DNA of 64,000 bases from Bradyrhizobium sp. KBS0727 (lineage in GTDB: Bacteria > Pseudomonadota > Alphaproteobacteria > Rhizobiales > Xanthobacteraceae). The stretch is taken from positions 1,235,501-1,299,500 of the forward strand of contig NZ_CP042176.1 of the NCBI RefSeq assembly GCF_005937885.2. The letters run 5' to 3'. This document shows, one piece after another, positions 8,990 to 18,804 of the stretch; the first letter of the stretch is position 1; every line of letters begins with the position of its first letter. The position numbers and the translations under genes are program-made. Below the pieces are notes generated by a model. The model was not told the origin of the DNA. It searched no databases and worked only from the letters and a program-made list of their open reading frames with translations.

Positions 8990-10286
8990 TCCGTTGCCGA
9001 TGACGTTACGCGTCTACCGGAGACTGTCGTCCGCGATAGTGCCGCTGTCGCCTGCGTTGATCAACCGGCGGCTCAAGCTCGGCAAGGAAGATCCGGCGCG
9101 CGTCGGCGAACGCCGCGGCGTCAGCGCCGATGTCCGCCCGGTCGGACCGCTGGTGTGGATTCACGGCGCCAGCGTCGGCGAGGTGCTGGCGGCCGCGGCC
9201 CTGATCGAGAAGTTGCGGGCGCTGAACCTGCGCATCCTGCTGACCTCTGGCACGGTGACGTCGGCGGCGATCGTCGCCAAGCGGTTCCCCGCCGACGTGA
9301 TCCACCAATATGTGCCGTATGACTCCCCGCGTTACGTCACGCGATTTCTCGACCACTGGCAGCCCTCGCTGGCGCTGTTCATCGAATCCGACCTGTGGCC
9401 GAACCTGATCCTGTCGAGCGCGGCCCGGCGGCTGCCGATGGTGTTGATCAACGGACGGATGTCGCATCGCTCGTTTCCGCGGTGGCGCCGGGTCTCCGGC
9501 ACCATCTCGGCGCTGCTCGGCCGGTTCGACGTCTGCCTCGCGCAATCCCAGCTCGACGGCGAGCGGTTCGCGGCACTTGGCAGCCGCAACGTCACGGTCA
9601 CGGGAAATCTCAAGCTCGATGTTGCAGCACCACCGGCCGACAGCGGCAAGCTCGAGCGGCTGATGGCGGTCACGCGCGGCCGGCCGATCGTGGTCGCCGC
9701 CTCGACCCATCCGGGCGAAGAGGAGATTCTGGTCGAGACCCACAAGACGCTGGCCGGATTCTTTCCCGGACTATTGACCGTGATCGTACCGCGCCATGCC
9801 AACCGCGGCCCCGCGATAGCAGGCATGATCACGGCGTCCGGGCTGCAGCCGGCGCTGCGCTCGCGCGAGGAATTGCCGACCGCGGCGACCGACATCTATG
9901 TCGGCGATACCATGGGCGAGATGGGCGTGTTCTACCGGCTGGCGCCGATCGTGTTCATGGGCGGATCGCTGGTCGAGCATGGCGGACAGAATCCGATCGA
10001 GGCGGTGAAGCTTGGCGCGTCCGTGGTCCATGGCCCGCACGTCTTCAATTTCACCGATGTCTATGAGGCGCTCGATGCCGCCGGCGGCGCGCGGCGCGCC
10101 GACACGCAGGAAGCGCTGGTGAAGCAGCTCGGTCAGTTACTTGCCGATCCCAGGGCGCGCGAAGCCGCACTGAGCGCTGCCGAAGGGGTGGTCGAGCAGC
10201 TCGGCGGCGCGCTGGAACGGACGCTTGCGGCACTCGAGCCGTATCTGCTGCAGTTGCGGATCGAGATGGGAGCCGCCAATGCGTGA
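8982..10286 (+). CDS. waaA: 3-deoxy-D-manno-octulosonic acid transferase WaaA (KdtA)
   Basis: GT30 glycosyltransferase that adds Kdo from CMP-Kdo to lipid IVA at the inner membrane. Recognisable landmarks are the N-terminal WIHGASVGEVLAA with the catalytic-type Glu, LFIESDLWPNLI, the nucleotide-binding region ASTHPGEEE, and FMGGSLVEHGGQNPIE near the C-terminus. I take TTG 8982 because GGAGG lies at 8971-8975, six bases away. ATG 8952 lies further upstream without such a site, and ATG 9000 is also possible. It overlaps the DUF374 gene by 8 bases. The length, 434 residues, is usual. The gene continues directly into lpxK. Confidence 0.95.
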   Translation: MADPLPMTLRVYRRLSSAIVPLSPALINRRLKLGKEDPARVGERRGVSADVRPVGPLVWIHGASVGEVLAAAALIEKLRALNLRILLTSGTVTSAAIVAKRFPADVIHQYVPYDSPRYVTRFLDHWQPSLALFIESDLWPNLILSSAARRLPMVLINGRMSHRSFPRWRRVSGTISALLGRFDVCLAQSQLDGERFAALGSRNVTVTGNLKLDVAAPPADSGKLERLMAVTRGRPIVVAASTHPGEEEILVETHKTLAGFFPGLLTVIVPRHANRGPAIAGMITASGLQPALRSREELPTAATDIYVGDTMGEMGVFYRLAPIVFMGGSLVEHGGQNPIEAVKLGASVVHGPHVFNFTDVYEALDAAGGARRADTQEALVKQLGQLLADPRAREAALSAAEGVVEQLGGALERTLAALEPYLLQLRIEMGAANA

Positions 10287-11307
10287 GCCGGGCTTCTGGC
10301 ACAGCCCGTCTTCATGGAAATCGCATCTGTTGAGGCCGATCGGCGCGCTCTATGGCGCCATCGCCGCCAACCGGCTGCAGCGTGGGGGTCTCGATGCCGG
10401 CATTCCCGTGCTCTGCGTCGGCAACTATCACGTCGGCGGCGCCGGCAAGACGCCGACGGTGTTGGCTCTGGCCAAGCTGTTGCGTGAACTCGGCGAGACG
10501 CCGGTGGTGCTGAGCCGCGGCTATGGCGGAAGACTGCGCGGACCGGTCCGGGTCGATCCCGTCAGGCATGCGGCCGCCGATGTCGGCGACGAGCCGCTGA
10601 TGATGGCAAGTCAGTTGCCGGTGGTGGTCGCGCGCAAGCGTGCGGATGGCGTTCCGCTGGCGCGGTCGCAAGGCGCCAGCGTGATCCTGATGGACGACGG
10701 CTTCCAGAGTCCGGCCGTGGCCAAGGATGCGTCGCTGATCGTGATCGACGGCAACCGCGGCGTCGGCAACGGGCAGGTGTTTCCCGCCGGTCCGTTGCGC
10801 GCGCCGTTGCGGCCGCAACAGGCGCGCACCGACGCGCTGATCGTGGTCGGTAACGGCACCGCCGCCGAGGCGGTGGCGGCGGAGATTGCCGCGCAGGGCA
10901 AACCGGTGCTGCGCGCGCAGCTGCAGCCCGATGCGGCGCAGGTGGCGTCGTTGCGCGGCCGGCGCGTGCTGGCCTTTGCCGGCATCGGCGATCCCGCGCG
11001 ATTCTTCGCGACGTTAGAGGCCAGCGGCATCGATGTGGCGCGGCGGCATGCCTTCGCCGACCATCATCCGTTCGCGCAAGGCGAGATCGAAGGCCTTGTC
11101 GCCGAAGCAACGCGCGACGCGCTGACGCTGGTGACGACCGAAAAGGATCTGGCGCGGCTGCGGCGGGCCGGTGGCGTGCCGGATTGGGCGCAGCCGGTCG
11201 TGCCGTTCGCGGTGACGCTTGCATTCGACGACGCGGCGCTATTGCGCAAGTTCGTGACGGCGCGCCTGTTCAAGGCGCGCGAACGAAAGTTCAGCGAAGG
11301 AAATTAG
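10279..11307 (+). CDS. lpxK: Tetraacyldisaccharide 4'-kinase LpxK
   Basis: Inner-membrane kinase that phosphorylates the 4' position of tetraacyldisaccharide-1-phosphate to give lipid IVA. The P-loop VGNYHVGGAGKTPT (about residues 47-60) and the SRGYGG and MDDGFQ motifs are present, and an N-terminal membrane-association helix comes before the P-loop. The ATG at 10279 overlaps the waaA stop by 8 bases. The 342-residue length is standard. Together with the acyltransferase and waaA it forms a lipid A/Kdo block whose genes all overlap, so it is most likely one transcript. Confidence 0.95.
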   Translation: MREPGFWHSPSSWKSHLLRPIGALYGAIAANRLQRGGLDAGIPVLCVGNYHVGGAGKTPTVLALAKLLRELGETPVVLSRGYGGRLRGPVRVDPVRHAAADVGDEPLMMASQLPVVVARKRADGVPLARSQGASVILMDDGFQSPAVAKDASLIVIDGNRGVGNGQVFPAGPLRAPLRPQQARTDALIVVGNGTAAEAVAAEIAAQGKPVLRAQLQPDAAQVASLRGRRVLAFAGIGDPARFFATLEASGIDVARRHAFADHHPFAQGEIEGLVAEATRDALTLVTTEKDLARLRRAGGVPDWAQPVVPFAVTLAFDDAALLRKFVTARLFKARERKFSEGN

Positions 11308-11318
11308 CGCCTGATGAC

Positions 11319-11552
11319 CTAGCCCTGGCCCTTCACGGCGCCGGGAAAGTGCCGTTGCAGCACGGCGGTCGGAACCGAATAGGCCTCCTGCAGGTCGACG
11401 CTCCAGTACTTCAATTCGTCGAGCGGGATCCGCACGTCGGTAATGGCGCAGCGCACATAGGTGCCGGGCGAGACCACGCGGAAGTCACCATCCAGATATT
11501 GCACCTGCGCTTCGCCATTCCCCGAGGGACCGAATTTATTCAGCACCGTCAA
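11319..11552 (-). CDS. Small conserved protein, DUF2093
   Basis: A 77-residue soluble protein with the DUF2093 pattern (VQYLDGDFRVVSPGTYVRCAITD, then IPLDELKYWSVDLQEAY). The function is unknown; it is widespread in Rhizobiales near xseA and lpxK. It lies convergent to lpxK with an 11-base gap. Confidence 0.88.
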   Translation of the reverse strand: MTVLNKFGPSGNGEAQVQYLDGDFRVVSPGTYVRCAITDVRIPLDELKYWSVDLQEAYSVPTAVLQRHFPGAVKGQG

Positions 11553-11741
11553 ACTCTCCGATGGGCCGGTCCGTGAGAGGCGCGGCCAAGTGTATTTTCC
11601 GAAAACAGTCTATCATAAATAGGTCGTACTGTCCGCTCCCGAAACCCACCTACTTGTGATGAATTTTGGCCCAATCTGCATGATAGCCTTGCATTCATGG
11701 CTCGCTGCACCTGTAGCGCCATCATGATCCGACCGAGACCG

Positions 11742-12581
11742 ATGCGCCCTCTGTCAGCCACGCCATTCCTGACGCTTCTCGCCGTGAGCTTTGCCGCGGC
11801 CGCAGCACCTTTGCCGGCCCCGCATCAGGTCGATATTCCCGCTGTTAACCTGACCCTGCATGCGCAGCTCTACAAGCCGGAAGGCGACGGACCGTTCCCC
11901 ACCGTGATCGGGCTGCATGGCTGCGGCGGGCTGGGCGGACATGCCGAGCCGGTGCTGCCGCGCTATCGCGACTGGGCCGAACAGCTCCTGAAGGCCGGCC
12001 AGGCGGTGCTGCTGCCGGACAGTTACGGCTCGCGCGAACTCGGGCCGCAATGCGGCGTCAAGGAGCGTCACGTGCTCGCTCGCCGGGAGCGGGTGGCCGA
12101 TATCACCGCGGCGCGGCAATGGCTCTCGCAGCAGGCCTGGGTGGCGCATGACCGCGTCAGCCTGATGGGATGGGCGAACGGCGGCAGTGCATTGTTGTGG
12201 GCGGTGCGGCCGCAACTGTCGTCGCACAATGCCGCGCCGGATTTTCGTTCGGCGATTGCGTTCTATCCGGACTGCCGCGTCTCCTCCGGCCTCGGCTGGA
12301 GCGCGCGGGTGCCGACGCTGCTCCTGATCGGCGCGAAGGACGACATCAGTTCGCCATCCGCCTGCCGCGCGATGATCGACGGCGCGCGCGGCCGCAGCGC
12401 GCTGACGCGGATCGAAATCTATCCCGGCGCGTCCCACGATTTTGATCGTCCCGATCTGCCGCCGCACGCGGTCGGCAGCGGTGGCGCCGATGCGGCATCG
12501 CCGGAACGCGGCCATAGCGCCACCGACGCCGAAGCGCGATCGGACTCGCAGGCGCGCGTTGCCGCGTGGCTGGCGCGCTAA
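11742..12581 (+). CDS. Exported dienelactone-hydrolase-like protein with altered nucleophile position
   Basis: Alpha/beta-hydrolase of the DLH family: oxyanion region VIGLHGCGGLGGHAE, acid-bearing GAKDDISSP and His in PGASHDFDRP. The nucleophile elbow reads G-W-A145-N-G-G, where the family has Ser or Cys at the A position, so hydrolase activity is doubtful. The ATG at 11742 gives a signal peptide (TPFLTLLAVSFAAAAAPLPA); in-frame starts at 11697 and 11724 would put charged residues in front of it. It converges on xseA with only 2 bases between the stops. It could have become a binding protein, or the change could be strain-specific. Confidence 0.75.
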   Translation: MRPLSATPFLTLLAVSFAAAAAPLPAPHQVDIPAVNLTLHAQLYKPEGDGPFPTVIGLHGCGGLGGHAEPVLPRYRDWAEQLLKAGQAVLLPDSYGSRELGPQCGVKERHVLARRERVADITAARQWLSQQAWVAHDRVSLMGWANGGSALLWAVRPQLSSHNAAPDFRSAIAFYPDCRVSSGLGWSARVPTLLLIGAKDDISSPSACRAMIDGARGRSALTRIEIYPGASHDFDRPDLPPHAVGSGGADAASPERGHSATDAEARSDSQARVAAWLAR

Positions 12582-12583
12582 AT

Positions 12584-14224
12584 CTAGAACAGGCTGCCCT
12601 GATCGATCGGCTTGACCACGCGCTTGGCCGCCATCGTCTTCGCCTCGCGCGGCGCGGGCTTGGGCGCGCTGTCGGGCGCGGACGTTGCCGGCGGCCTATC
12701 GGAATCCGCGGTGGCGCCGACGCGGCCATCGGCGAATTCAATCGTCAGATGCGCGTTGGGTCCGACCGAGGCCGCCGCGTGCAAGGCGTGGCCGTGGGCA
12801 TCGCGCACCAGGGCAAAACCGCGGGCGAGGACGCCGCGATAGGACAGCGCCGACAATAATTGGCCGCTATGCGCGACGCGTGCGTCCAGCCGCTGCATCG
12901 CCGTGAGCAGCGCGCGGCGGGCGCGTTCGGCGAGGCGCTGGGCACGTTCGCGGTCGCGCGCGATGGCGTTGCGCTGGGCCTGCGCGTTGGCGAGCTTCGA
13001 GGCCTTGAGCCTGACCTCCAGCCCCGCAAAGCGATCGCGGCGATGGCGCAGCAGCGCGCGGGTGGAAAGCCTGATGCGCTCGCCGGAAACCGTGAGGCGC
13101 TGCGTCGCCTGCGCGACCTGTCCGCGCAACACCTTCAGCGTCAACCCGGCGCTGGCTTGCGAGAAGCGGCGATGATGCGCGTGCGTATTGGCTTTCAGCC
13201 CGCGCGGCAGGGCGCCGGTCGCGCTGTCGAGCCGTTGCCTGGGGATAGCCAGCAGTTCGGCAGCCCCGGGCAGCGCGCGTGCGGCGGCGCGCAATTCGTT
13301 ACGGCGGCCTTCCTGGCTGCGCTGCCAGCAGATCATCGTGCGCCGCGCCAGCGCGGTCACCTCGACGAACAATTCGCTGCGCACGGGCACCGCCATTTCG
13401 GCGGCTGCGGTCGGTGTCGGCGCGCGCTTGTCGGCGGCAAAATCGATCAGCGTAATGTCCGTCTCGTGGCCCACCGCGGATATCAGCGGGATCATGCTGT
13501 CGGCGGCAGCGCGAACCACGATCTCCTCGTTGAACGACCACAGGTCCTCCAGCGAGCCGCCGCCGCGCGCGACGATCAACAGATCCGGCCGTGGGATTTT
13601 GCCGCCCTCGGGCAGCGCGTTGAAGCCGCGGATGGCGGCGGCGACCTGTTCGGCCGAGCCTTCGCCCTGCACCTTGACCGGCCACACCAGCACCCGACGT
13701 GGAAAGCGATCCTGCAGCCGGTGCAGGATGTCGCGAATGACGGCCCCGGTCGGCGAGGTGACGACACCGATCACCTCCGGCAGCCACGGCAGCAACTGCT
13801 TGCGCGCCTCGTCGAACAGGCCCTCGGCGCCGAGCTTGCGCTTGCGTTCCTCCATCAGCGCCATCAGCGCGCCGATCCCGGCGGGCTCGATCGCTTCGAT
13901 CACGATCTGGTATTTCGACGAGCCCGGATAGGTCGTGAGCTTGCCGGTCGCGATGACCTCAAGGCCTTCCTGCGGCTTGAAACGCATCCGCGAATGCACG
14001 CCCTTCCAGATCACGGCCTCGATCTTGGCGCTCTCGTCCTTGAGCGCGAAATAGCAGTGGCCGGAGGAGTGCGGCCCGCGAAAGCCGGAGATTTCGCCGC
14101 GCACCCGGACGTGCCCGTAGGTGTCCTCCACCGTCCGCTTCAGCGCCGAGGACAGCTCCGAGACGGTCAATTCAGGCGTGTTGGTCAGTTTTTCCGCTGC
14201 AGGCATGTCAACCGATTCGGGCAT
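12584..14224 (-). CDS. xseA: Exodeoxyribonuclease VII large subunit
   Basis: Large subunit of ExoVII, which with XseB degrades single-stranded DNA to oligonucleotides. It has an N-terminal OB fold ([21 protein letters not shown] ... [19 protein letters not shown], residues about 15-110) and then the catalytic core with [28 protein letters not shown] and [17 protein letters not shown] long Arg/Ala-rich helical region precedes a C-terminal tail with [17 protein letters not shown] and a basic [11 protein letters not shown] end. The ATG at 14224 gives 546 residues and fits the OB-fold start; the frame stays open further upstream. xseB is not in the window. Confidence 0.95.
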   Translation of the reverse strand: MPESVDMPAAEKLTNTPELTVSELSSALKRTVEDTYGHVRVRGEISGFRGPHSSGHCYFALKDESAKIEAVIWKGVHSRMRFKPQEGLEVIATGKLTTYPGSSKYQIVIEAIEPAGIGALMALMEERKRKLGAEGLFDEARKQLLPWLPEVIGVVTSPTGAVIRDILHRLQDRFPRRVLVWPVKVQGEGSAEQVAAAIRGFNALPEGGKIPRPDLLIVARGGGSLEDLWSFNEEIVVRAAADSMIPLISAVGHETDITLIDFAADKRAPTPTAAAEMAVPVRSELFVEVTALARRTMICWQRSQEGRRNELRAAARALPGAAELLAIPRQRLDSATGALPRGLKANTHAHHRRFSQASAGLTLKVLRGQVAQATQRLTVSGERIRLSTRALLRHRRDRFAGLEVRLKASKLANAQAQRNAIARDRERAQRLAERARRALLTAMQRLDARVAHSGQLLSALSYRGVLARGFALVRDAHGHALHAAASVGPNAHLTIEFADGRVGATADSDRPPATSAPDSAPKPAPREAKTMAAKRVVKPIDQGSLF

Positions 14225-14374
14225 GGAGAGACCCGCGTAAAATAGGGATTTTTGGCCGTCCCGGATAGGGACGTTATCGGCGATCTTAGCACTCCGTCCG
14301 GAATGAACCCCTTGCAGATCAAGGCAGATTCGTGCGACCGACTGCGCTTCGAAACCCCGCATCCGGTCCACCCC

Positions 14375-15655
14375 ATGAACATCCTTTTGCTCGGTTCCGG
14401 CGGCCGCGAACACGCCTTGGCGTGGAAGATTGCCGCTTCCCCGCTATTGACCAAGCTGTGGTGCGCGCCCGGCAATGCCGGCATCTCCAGGGAGGCCGAA
14501 TGCGTCGCGCTCGATGTCGCCGACCATGCCGCGGTGATCGAGTTCTGCAAAGCCAACGCGGTTGATCTGGTTGTGGTCGGCCCGGAGACGCCGCTGGCGG
14601 CCGGGATCGTCGATGATCTCAGTGCCGTCGGCATCAAGGCGTTCGGCCCGAGCAAGCAGGCCGCCCAGCTCGAAGGCTCCAAGGGATTTACCAAAGACCT
14701 CTGCAGCGAATTCGATATTCCGACCGGCGCCTATCGCCGCTTCACCAATGCCAATGACGCGCTCGCTTACGTGCGCGCGCAGGGCGCGCCGATCGTGGTC
14801 AAGGCCGACGGGCTCGCTGCCGGCAAGGGCGTCGTCGTTGCCATGACCCTGCGCGAAGCCGAAGACGCGATCGCGATGATGTTCGAGGGCGGCTTCGGCG
14901 CCGCCGGCGCGGAAGTCGTGATCGAGGAATTCCTCTCCGGCCGCGAGATCAGCTTCTTTGCGCTGTGCGATGGCGAGACCGCGATCCCGCTCGCGACCGC
15001 CCAGGACCACAAGCGCGTGTTCGATCACGATGAGGGTCCGAACACCGGCGGCATGGGCGCCTATTCGCCGACGCCGTTCGTGACGCCTGAGGTGCATGAC
15101 CAGATCATGTCGCGGATCATTCTGCCGACGGTCGTTGGCATGAAGCAGCGCGGCATGCCGTTTCGCGGCATCCTCTATGCCGGCGTGATGCTGACGGCGC
15201 AGGGGCCGAAGCTGTTCGAATACAATGTCCGCTTCGGCGATCCCGAATGCCAGGTGCTGATGCTGCGGATGATGTCCGACATCGTGCCGGCATTTCTGGC
15301 GTCCTGCGACGGCCAGTTGAAGAACTTTGATCTCCGCTGGTTTCCCGATCCGGCGCTCACGGTGGTGATGGCGGCCAAGGGCTATCCTGGCGACTACGCG
15401 AAAGGCACGCGCATCGAGGGGCTCGATGACGCCGCGAAAATCGAAGGTGTCGAAATCTTCCACGCCGGCACGGTGGCAAAGGATGGCGCCATTCTCGCCA
15501 ATGGCGGCCGCGTGCTCAACGTCTGCGCGATGGGCAAGACCGTGCTTGAGGCGCAACAGCGCGCCTATGCAGCGGTCGACCGCATCAAATGGCCGGATGG
15601 ATTTTGCCGTCGCGACATTGCCTGGCAGGCGGTGGAGTTGGAGAGGGGCGGCTAG
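14375..15655 (+). CDS. purD: Phosphoribosylamine--glycine ligase
   Basis: ATP-grasp ligase of purine synthesis that joins glycine to 5-phosphoribosylamine to give GAR. It begins [18 protein letters not shown], the family N-terminus, and contains the ATP-grasp segment [18 protein letters not shown] and the signature [10 protein letters not shown]. It has 426 residues and starts at ATG 14375. An upstream in-frame ATG at 14252 would add unrelated residues. It is divergent from xseA, so the promoters share the 150-base gap. Confidence 0.96.
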   Translation: MNILLLGSGGREHALAWKIAASPLLTKLWCAPGNAGISREAECVALDVADHAAVIEFCKANAVDLVVVGPETPLAAGIVDDLSAVGIKAFGPSKQAAQLEGSKGFTKDLCSEFDIPTGAYRRFTNANDALAYVRAQGAPIVVKADGLAAGKGVVVAMTLREAEDAIAMMFEGGFGAAGAEVVIEEFLSGREISFFALCDGETAIPLATAQDHKRVFDHDEGPNTGGMGAYSPTPFVTPEVHDQIMSRIILPTVVGMKQRGMPFRGILYAGVMLTAQGPKLFEYNVRFGDPECQVLMLRMMSDIVPAFLASCDGQLKNFDLRWFPDPALTVVMAAKGYPGDYAKGTRIEGLDDAAKIEGVEIFHAGTVAKDGAILANGGRVLNVCAMGKTVLEAQQRAYAAVDRIKWPDGFCRRDIAWQAVELERGG

Positions 15656-15660
15656 CTCTC

Positions 15661-15770
15661 CGTCATTCCGGACGACGCGCGTTGCGCGTCGATCCGGAAT
15701 CTCGAGATAGTCTTGCGCTTATTCGGCTCGAGATTCCGGGTTCGGCGCGAAACGCCGCCCCGGAATGACG
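15661..15770. repeat. Palindromic intergenic repeat (CGTCATTCCGG family)
   Basis: Outer arms CGTCATTCCGG and CCGGAATGACG with nested inner arms (CCGGAATCTCGAG / CTCGAGATTCCGG). It fills the gap between the convergent purD and acyl-CoA dehydrogenase genes. Related copies lie at 57791-57865 and 59787-59866. Confidence 0.85.
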
Positions 15771-15778
15771 AACTGGAC

Positions 15779-17011
15779 CTACAGCAAATCCCCACCCACC
15801 GCGCTCGCCGTGGTGCCGTGCTCGCGGAACGCCTTGATGACGTTCTTGCCGATCTTCCACCGGTGCACTTCGTCCGGACCGTCGACCAGCCGCTGCGCAC
15901 GCACCTGAGTGTACCATTTGGCGAGCGGCGTATCCTGGGAAAAGCCGAGGGCGCCGTGGAGCTGGATCGCGGTGTCGATCACCTTGTGCACCATATGGGC
16001 ATGGAAGATCTTGGCGATCGAGTTCTCCTGCCTTATGTCCATGCCCTTCTCCGCCTTGTAGGCGATGTGCAGCAGCATCAGCCGGCCGATATAGAGCTGT
16101 TCGGCACAATCGGCGAGCATGAACTGGACGCCCTGGCGATCAGCGAGCAGCACGCCGAAGGTCGAACGTTTGGTGATGTGGGCCACCGCCATGTCGAGTG
16201 CGCGCTGGGCCTTGGCGACGTTGTGCATGCCGTGGCGCAAGCGGCCGTAGGCGAGGCGGTGCTGGCCCATGTTGAAGCCGTTGCCTTCGCCGCCGAGCAG
16301 ATTGTCGGCCGATACTTTCAGATCCTTGATCTCGATCTCGGAATGACCGCCGTGCAGCACGTCGTCATGCGGGCCTTCAATGGCCATGTTCGCGACATTG
16401 CGCTTGATCTTGTAGCCGGGGTTCGGCAGCTCGACGATGAAGGTGGAATATTGCTGGTGGCGCGGCGCGTTCGGATCGGTCTTGGCCATCACCAGCGCCA
16501 TGTCGGCAACGCTGGCGGAGGACGAGAACCATTTTTCGCCGTTGAGAACGTAGTTTTCGTTGCCGTCCTTGACGGCGGTGGTCTGCATGCCGGTGGCGTC
16601 GGCGCCGGCGGCCTTCTCGGTCATCGAGAAGCAGATGCGCTTCTCGCCGTTGAGCAGCGGCTTGAGGAATTTTTCCTTCTGATAGTCGGTGCCGTGCTCG
16701 AGAATGGTCATCATCGAGGCGTCGTCGGGGCCCTGCGTGTTCATCGAGAGCGCGCCGAGCATGCTCTCGCCGAGCTCCATCTGCACCAGCGCGTTGGCGA
16801 GCGGGCCGAGGCCCATGCCGCCATATTGCTTCGGCACGAACGGGCACCACAGGCCCTGCGCACGGGCCTTGGCCCGCAGCGGGCCCAGCACCTCGGCGAG
16901 CGGCTTGGTGTCGAGCTCCTTTTCCGCGGGGATGCAGTGATCATGCACCCATGTGCGGACCTTCTCGCGGATCGCCTTGGCTTCCGCCGGGATTTCGAAA
17001 TCGATCGACAT
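15779..17011 (-). CDS. Acyl-CoA dehydrogenase family protein
   Basis: FAD-dependent acyl-CoA dehydrogenase, 410 residues, resembling the ACAD10/11-like subgroup. FAD/substrate-loop motifs are ICFSMTEKAAGADATGMQTT and LNGEKWFSSSASVADMALV. The C-terminal region has QLHGALGFSQDTPLAKWY and DGPDEVHRWKIGK. It oxidises an acyl-CoA to the enoyl-CoA and passes electrons to ETF. No beta-oxidation partners are adjacent, so the chain length or substrate type is not evident. Confidence 0.9.
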   Translation of the reverse strand: MSIDFEIPAEAKAIREKVRTWVHDHCIPAEKELDTKPLAEVLGPLRAKARAQGLWCPFVPKQYGGMGLGPLANALVQMELGESMLGALSMNTQGPDDASMMTILEHGTDYQKEKFLKPLLNGEKRICFSMTEKAAGADATGMQTTAVKDGNENYVLNGEKWFSSSASVADMALVMAKTDPNAPRHQQYSTFIVELPNPGYKIKRNVANMAIEGPHDDVLHGGHSEIEIKDLKVSADNLLGGEGNGFNMGQHRLAYGRLRHGMHNVAKAQRALDMAVAHITKRSTFGVLLADRQGVQFMLADCAEQLYIGRLMLLHIAYKAEKGMDIRQENSIAKIFHAHMVHKVIDTAIQLHGALGFSQDTPLAKWYTQVRAQRLVDGPDEVHRWKIGKNVIKAFREHGTTASAVGGDLL

Positions 17012-17164
17012 TGCATTTCCTCGCTTTTGGTTCTTGTTGGCCGGGCTTGACGGATGGCATAACGCTGGGACGTGCCAGCGGCAACGCCAAACAATGTTTA
17101 AAGCAATAGCGGTCGCAGCCCTTCCGCCTGCGGCGCCGTCTTAGGCCGCCAGGGAGTGCCATCG

Positions 17165-18070
17165 ATGCCCGATCTTGCCGATCTGTTTCCCGGATATGCC
17201 TCAGAATGGATCAATACCAGCGCGGGCCGCATCTTCGCCCGCGTCGGCGGCAAGGGGCCGCCGCTGTTGCTGCTGCACGGCTTTTCATCGACCCACGTGA
17301 TGTGGCACACGGTCGCACCGAAGCTGGCCGACAGGTTCACCCTCATCATCGCCGACCTGCCGGGTTATGGCTGGTCGGATATGCCCGACAGCGACAAAGA
17401 CCACACGCCCTACACCAAGCGCGCGATGGCGAAGACGATGGTGGAAGCGATGGAGCAACTCGGCCATGTGCATTTTGCGCTGGCCGGTCATGATCGCGGC
17501 GGGCGCGTCTCCTACCGGCTAGCGCTCGATCATCCCGGCCGGCTGTCGAAGCTCGCGGTGCTCGATATCCTGCCGACCTATGACTACTGGGAGAAGATGA
17601 ACCGGCTCTATGCGCTGAACATCTATCACTGGACGTTTTTGGCGCAGCCGTATCCGCTGCCGGAAACGCTGATCAGCGGCAACGGAGAATTCTTCCTGCG
17701 GCAGAAGATGGCGAGCCAAACCAAGTCGAAGACGCTGGATGCGATCGATCCTCGCGCGCTGCAACATTACATTGCGCCGTTCCTCGACCCTTCGCGAATT
17801 CACGCGATGTGCGAGGACTACCGTGCCGGCGCCTATGCCGACTACGACATCGACAAGGCGGATTTCGACGCGGGAAAGAAGATCACGATCCCGATGCTGG
17901 CGCTGTGGGGCGACGTCGGCATCGCCCGCGCCGCGGCGACGCCGCTCGATACCTGGAGGAAATGGGCGACCAACGTATCCGGCGCGCCGGTCGAGAGCGG
18001 GCATTTTCTGACGGAAGAAAATCCGGACGTGACGGCGAAATTGTTGCGGGAGTTTTTTCTGGCGGCGTAA
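17165..18070 (+). CDS. Haloacetate (fluoroacetate) dehalogenase homologue
   Basis: Alpha/beta-hydrolase of 301 residues that is colinear, by memory, with the structurally studied fluoroacetate dehalogenase RPA1163. All residues I recall as catalytic match in number: nucleophile D110 and R111/R114 in GHDRGGR, acid D134 in LDILPTY, halide site H155-W156 in YHWTFLAQ with Y219, and base H280 in ESGHFL. The enzyme class hydrolyses haloacetate to glycolate and halide in the cytosol. Residue 185 is Gln (ASQTK) where I recall a cap-domain Trp. The ATG at 17165 has AGGGAG at 17151-17156. It is a single gene with no transporter or regulator beside it. Confidence 0.85.
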   Translation: MPDLADLFPGYASEWINTSAGRIFARVGGKGPPLLLLHGFSSTHVMWHTVAPKLADRFTLIIADLPGYGWSDMPDSDKDHTPYTKRAMAKTMVEAMEQLGHVHFALAGHDRGGRVSYRLALDHPGRLSKLAVLDILPTYDYWEKMNRLYALNIYHWTFLAQPYPLPETLISGNGEFFLRQKMASQTKSKTLDAIDPRALQHYIAPFLDPSRIHAMCEDYRAGAYADYDIDKADFDAGKKITIPMLALWGDVGIARAAATPLDTWRKWATNVSGAPVESGHFLTEENPDVTAKLLREFFLAA

Positions 18071-18099
18071 GTTAAGCTGACGGAGTTCGCCCCACCTTC

Positions 18100-18186
18100 G
18101 TCATGGCCGGGCTTGTCCCGGCCATCCACGTCTTTCTGCCTTCGTGTGGCCAAGACGTGGATGCCCGGCATAAGGCCGGGCATGAC
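18100..18186. repeat. Palindromic intergenic repeat (GCCGGGCTTGTCCCGGCC family)
   Basis: It begins TCATGGCCGGGCTTGTCCC and ends GGCCGGGCATGAC, with CCACGTCTT / AAGACGTGG inner arms. It lies between the convergent dehalogenase and tadA genes. A second member is at 50987-51106. Confidence 0.85.
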
Positions 18187-18198
18187 GGGTTGCACCCG

Positions 18199-18645
18199 TC
18201 ACCTTCTCACCTTGAAGAAATCCCGCAGCAGCGTCGCGGCTTCGGTCTCGCCGACTGCCGAATAGACCTCCGGGACATGATGACAGGTCGGCTGCGCGAA
18301 GAACCGCACGCCGGAATCGACAGCACCCCCTTTGGGGTCGGCGGCGCCGTAATAGAGCCGGCGGATCCGCGCGAACGAAATTGCGCCGGCACACATGGTG
18401 CAGGGCTCCAGCGTGACGTAGAGGTCGCAATCGACCAGCCGTTCGGTGCCGATGGCGTCGGCGGCCTGTCGGATCGCCAGGATTTCGGCGTGCGCGGTCG
18501 GGTCGCGGTCGGTCAGGGTCCGGTTACCGGCGGTGGCGATGACCTCGTAACCCCTGACGATCACGCATCCGATCGGAACTTCGCCGGCTTTTCCGGCGTT
18601 TTCGGCCGTTTTAAGGGCCAAATCCATGAAAGAAGGGGCAGTCAT
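18199..18645 (-). CDS. tadA: tRNA-specific adenosine deaminase TadA
   Basis: Zinc enzyme that converts A34 of tRNA-Arg(ACG) to inosine, which is essential for decoding CGN codons. Zinc and proton-transfer residues are H52-A-E54 and PC82-T-M-C85 in a 148-residue protein of normal length. The ATG at 18645 is selected as family proteins begin near SFMDLALKTAENA. The open frame runs upstream to 18732 without conservation. It is divergent from the pseudouridine synthase gene. Confidence 0.93.
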   Translation of the reverse strand: MTAPSFMDLALKTAENAGKAGEVPIGCVIVRGYEVIATAGNRTLTDRDPTAHAEILAIRQAADAIGTERLVDCDLYVTLEPCTMCAGAISFARIRRLYYGAADPKGGAVDSGVRFFAQPTCHHVPEVYSAVGETEAATLLRDFFKVRR

Positions 18646-18804
18646 GCCTCGTATCATCGAAAGAAACCTGCTACTAGGAACGCCTTCAGCAAACGTGGAT
18701 GCCGGTTTTGCGTGAGAATGCGCCTTGATCAAAGTGCGCGCGCGTTATCGCTATGACAGCCCATCCGCCTGATAGCCATTTCATACGTACCCGAGAGACC
18801 CTTC

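Noticed and set aside
12860..14245. 461-codon plus-strand frame across xseA
   Set aside because: Lies opposite a clear XseA with all family motifs; composition (Arg, Gln, His-rich) is that of a shadow frame.
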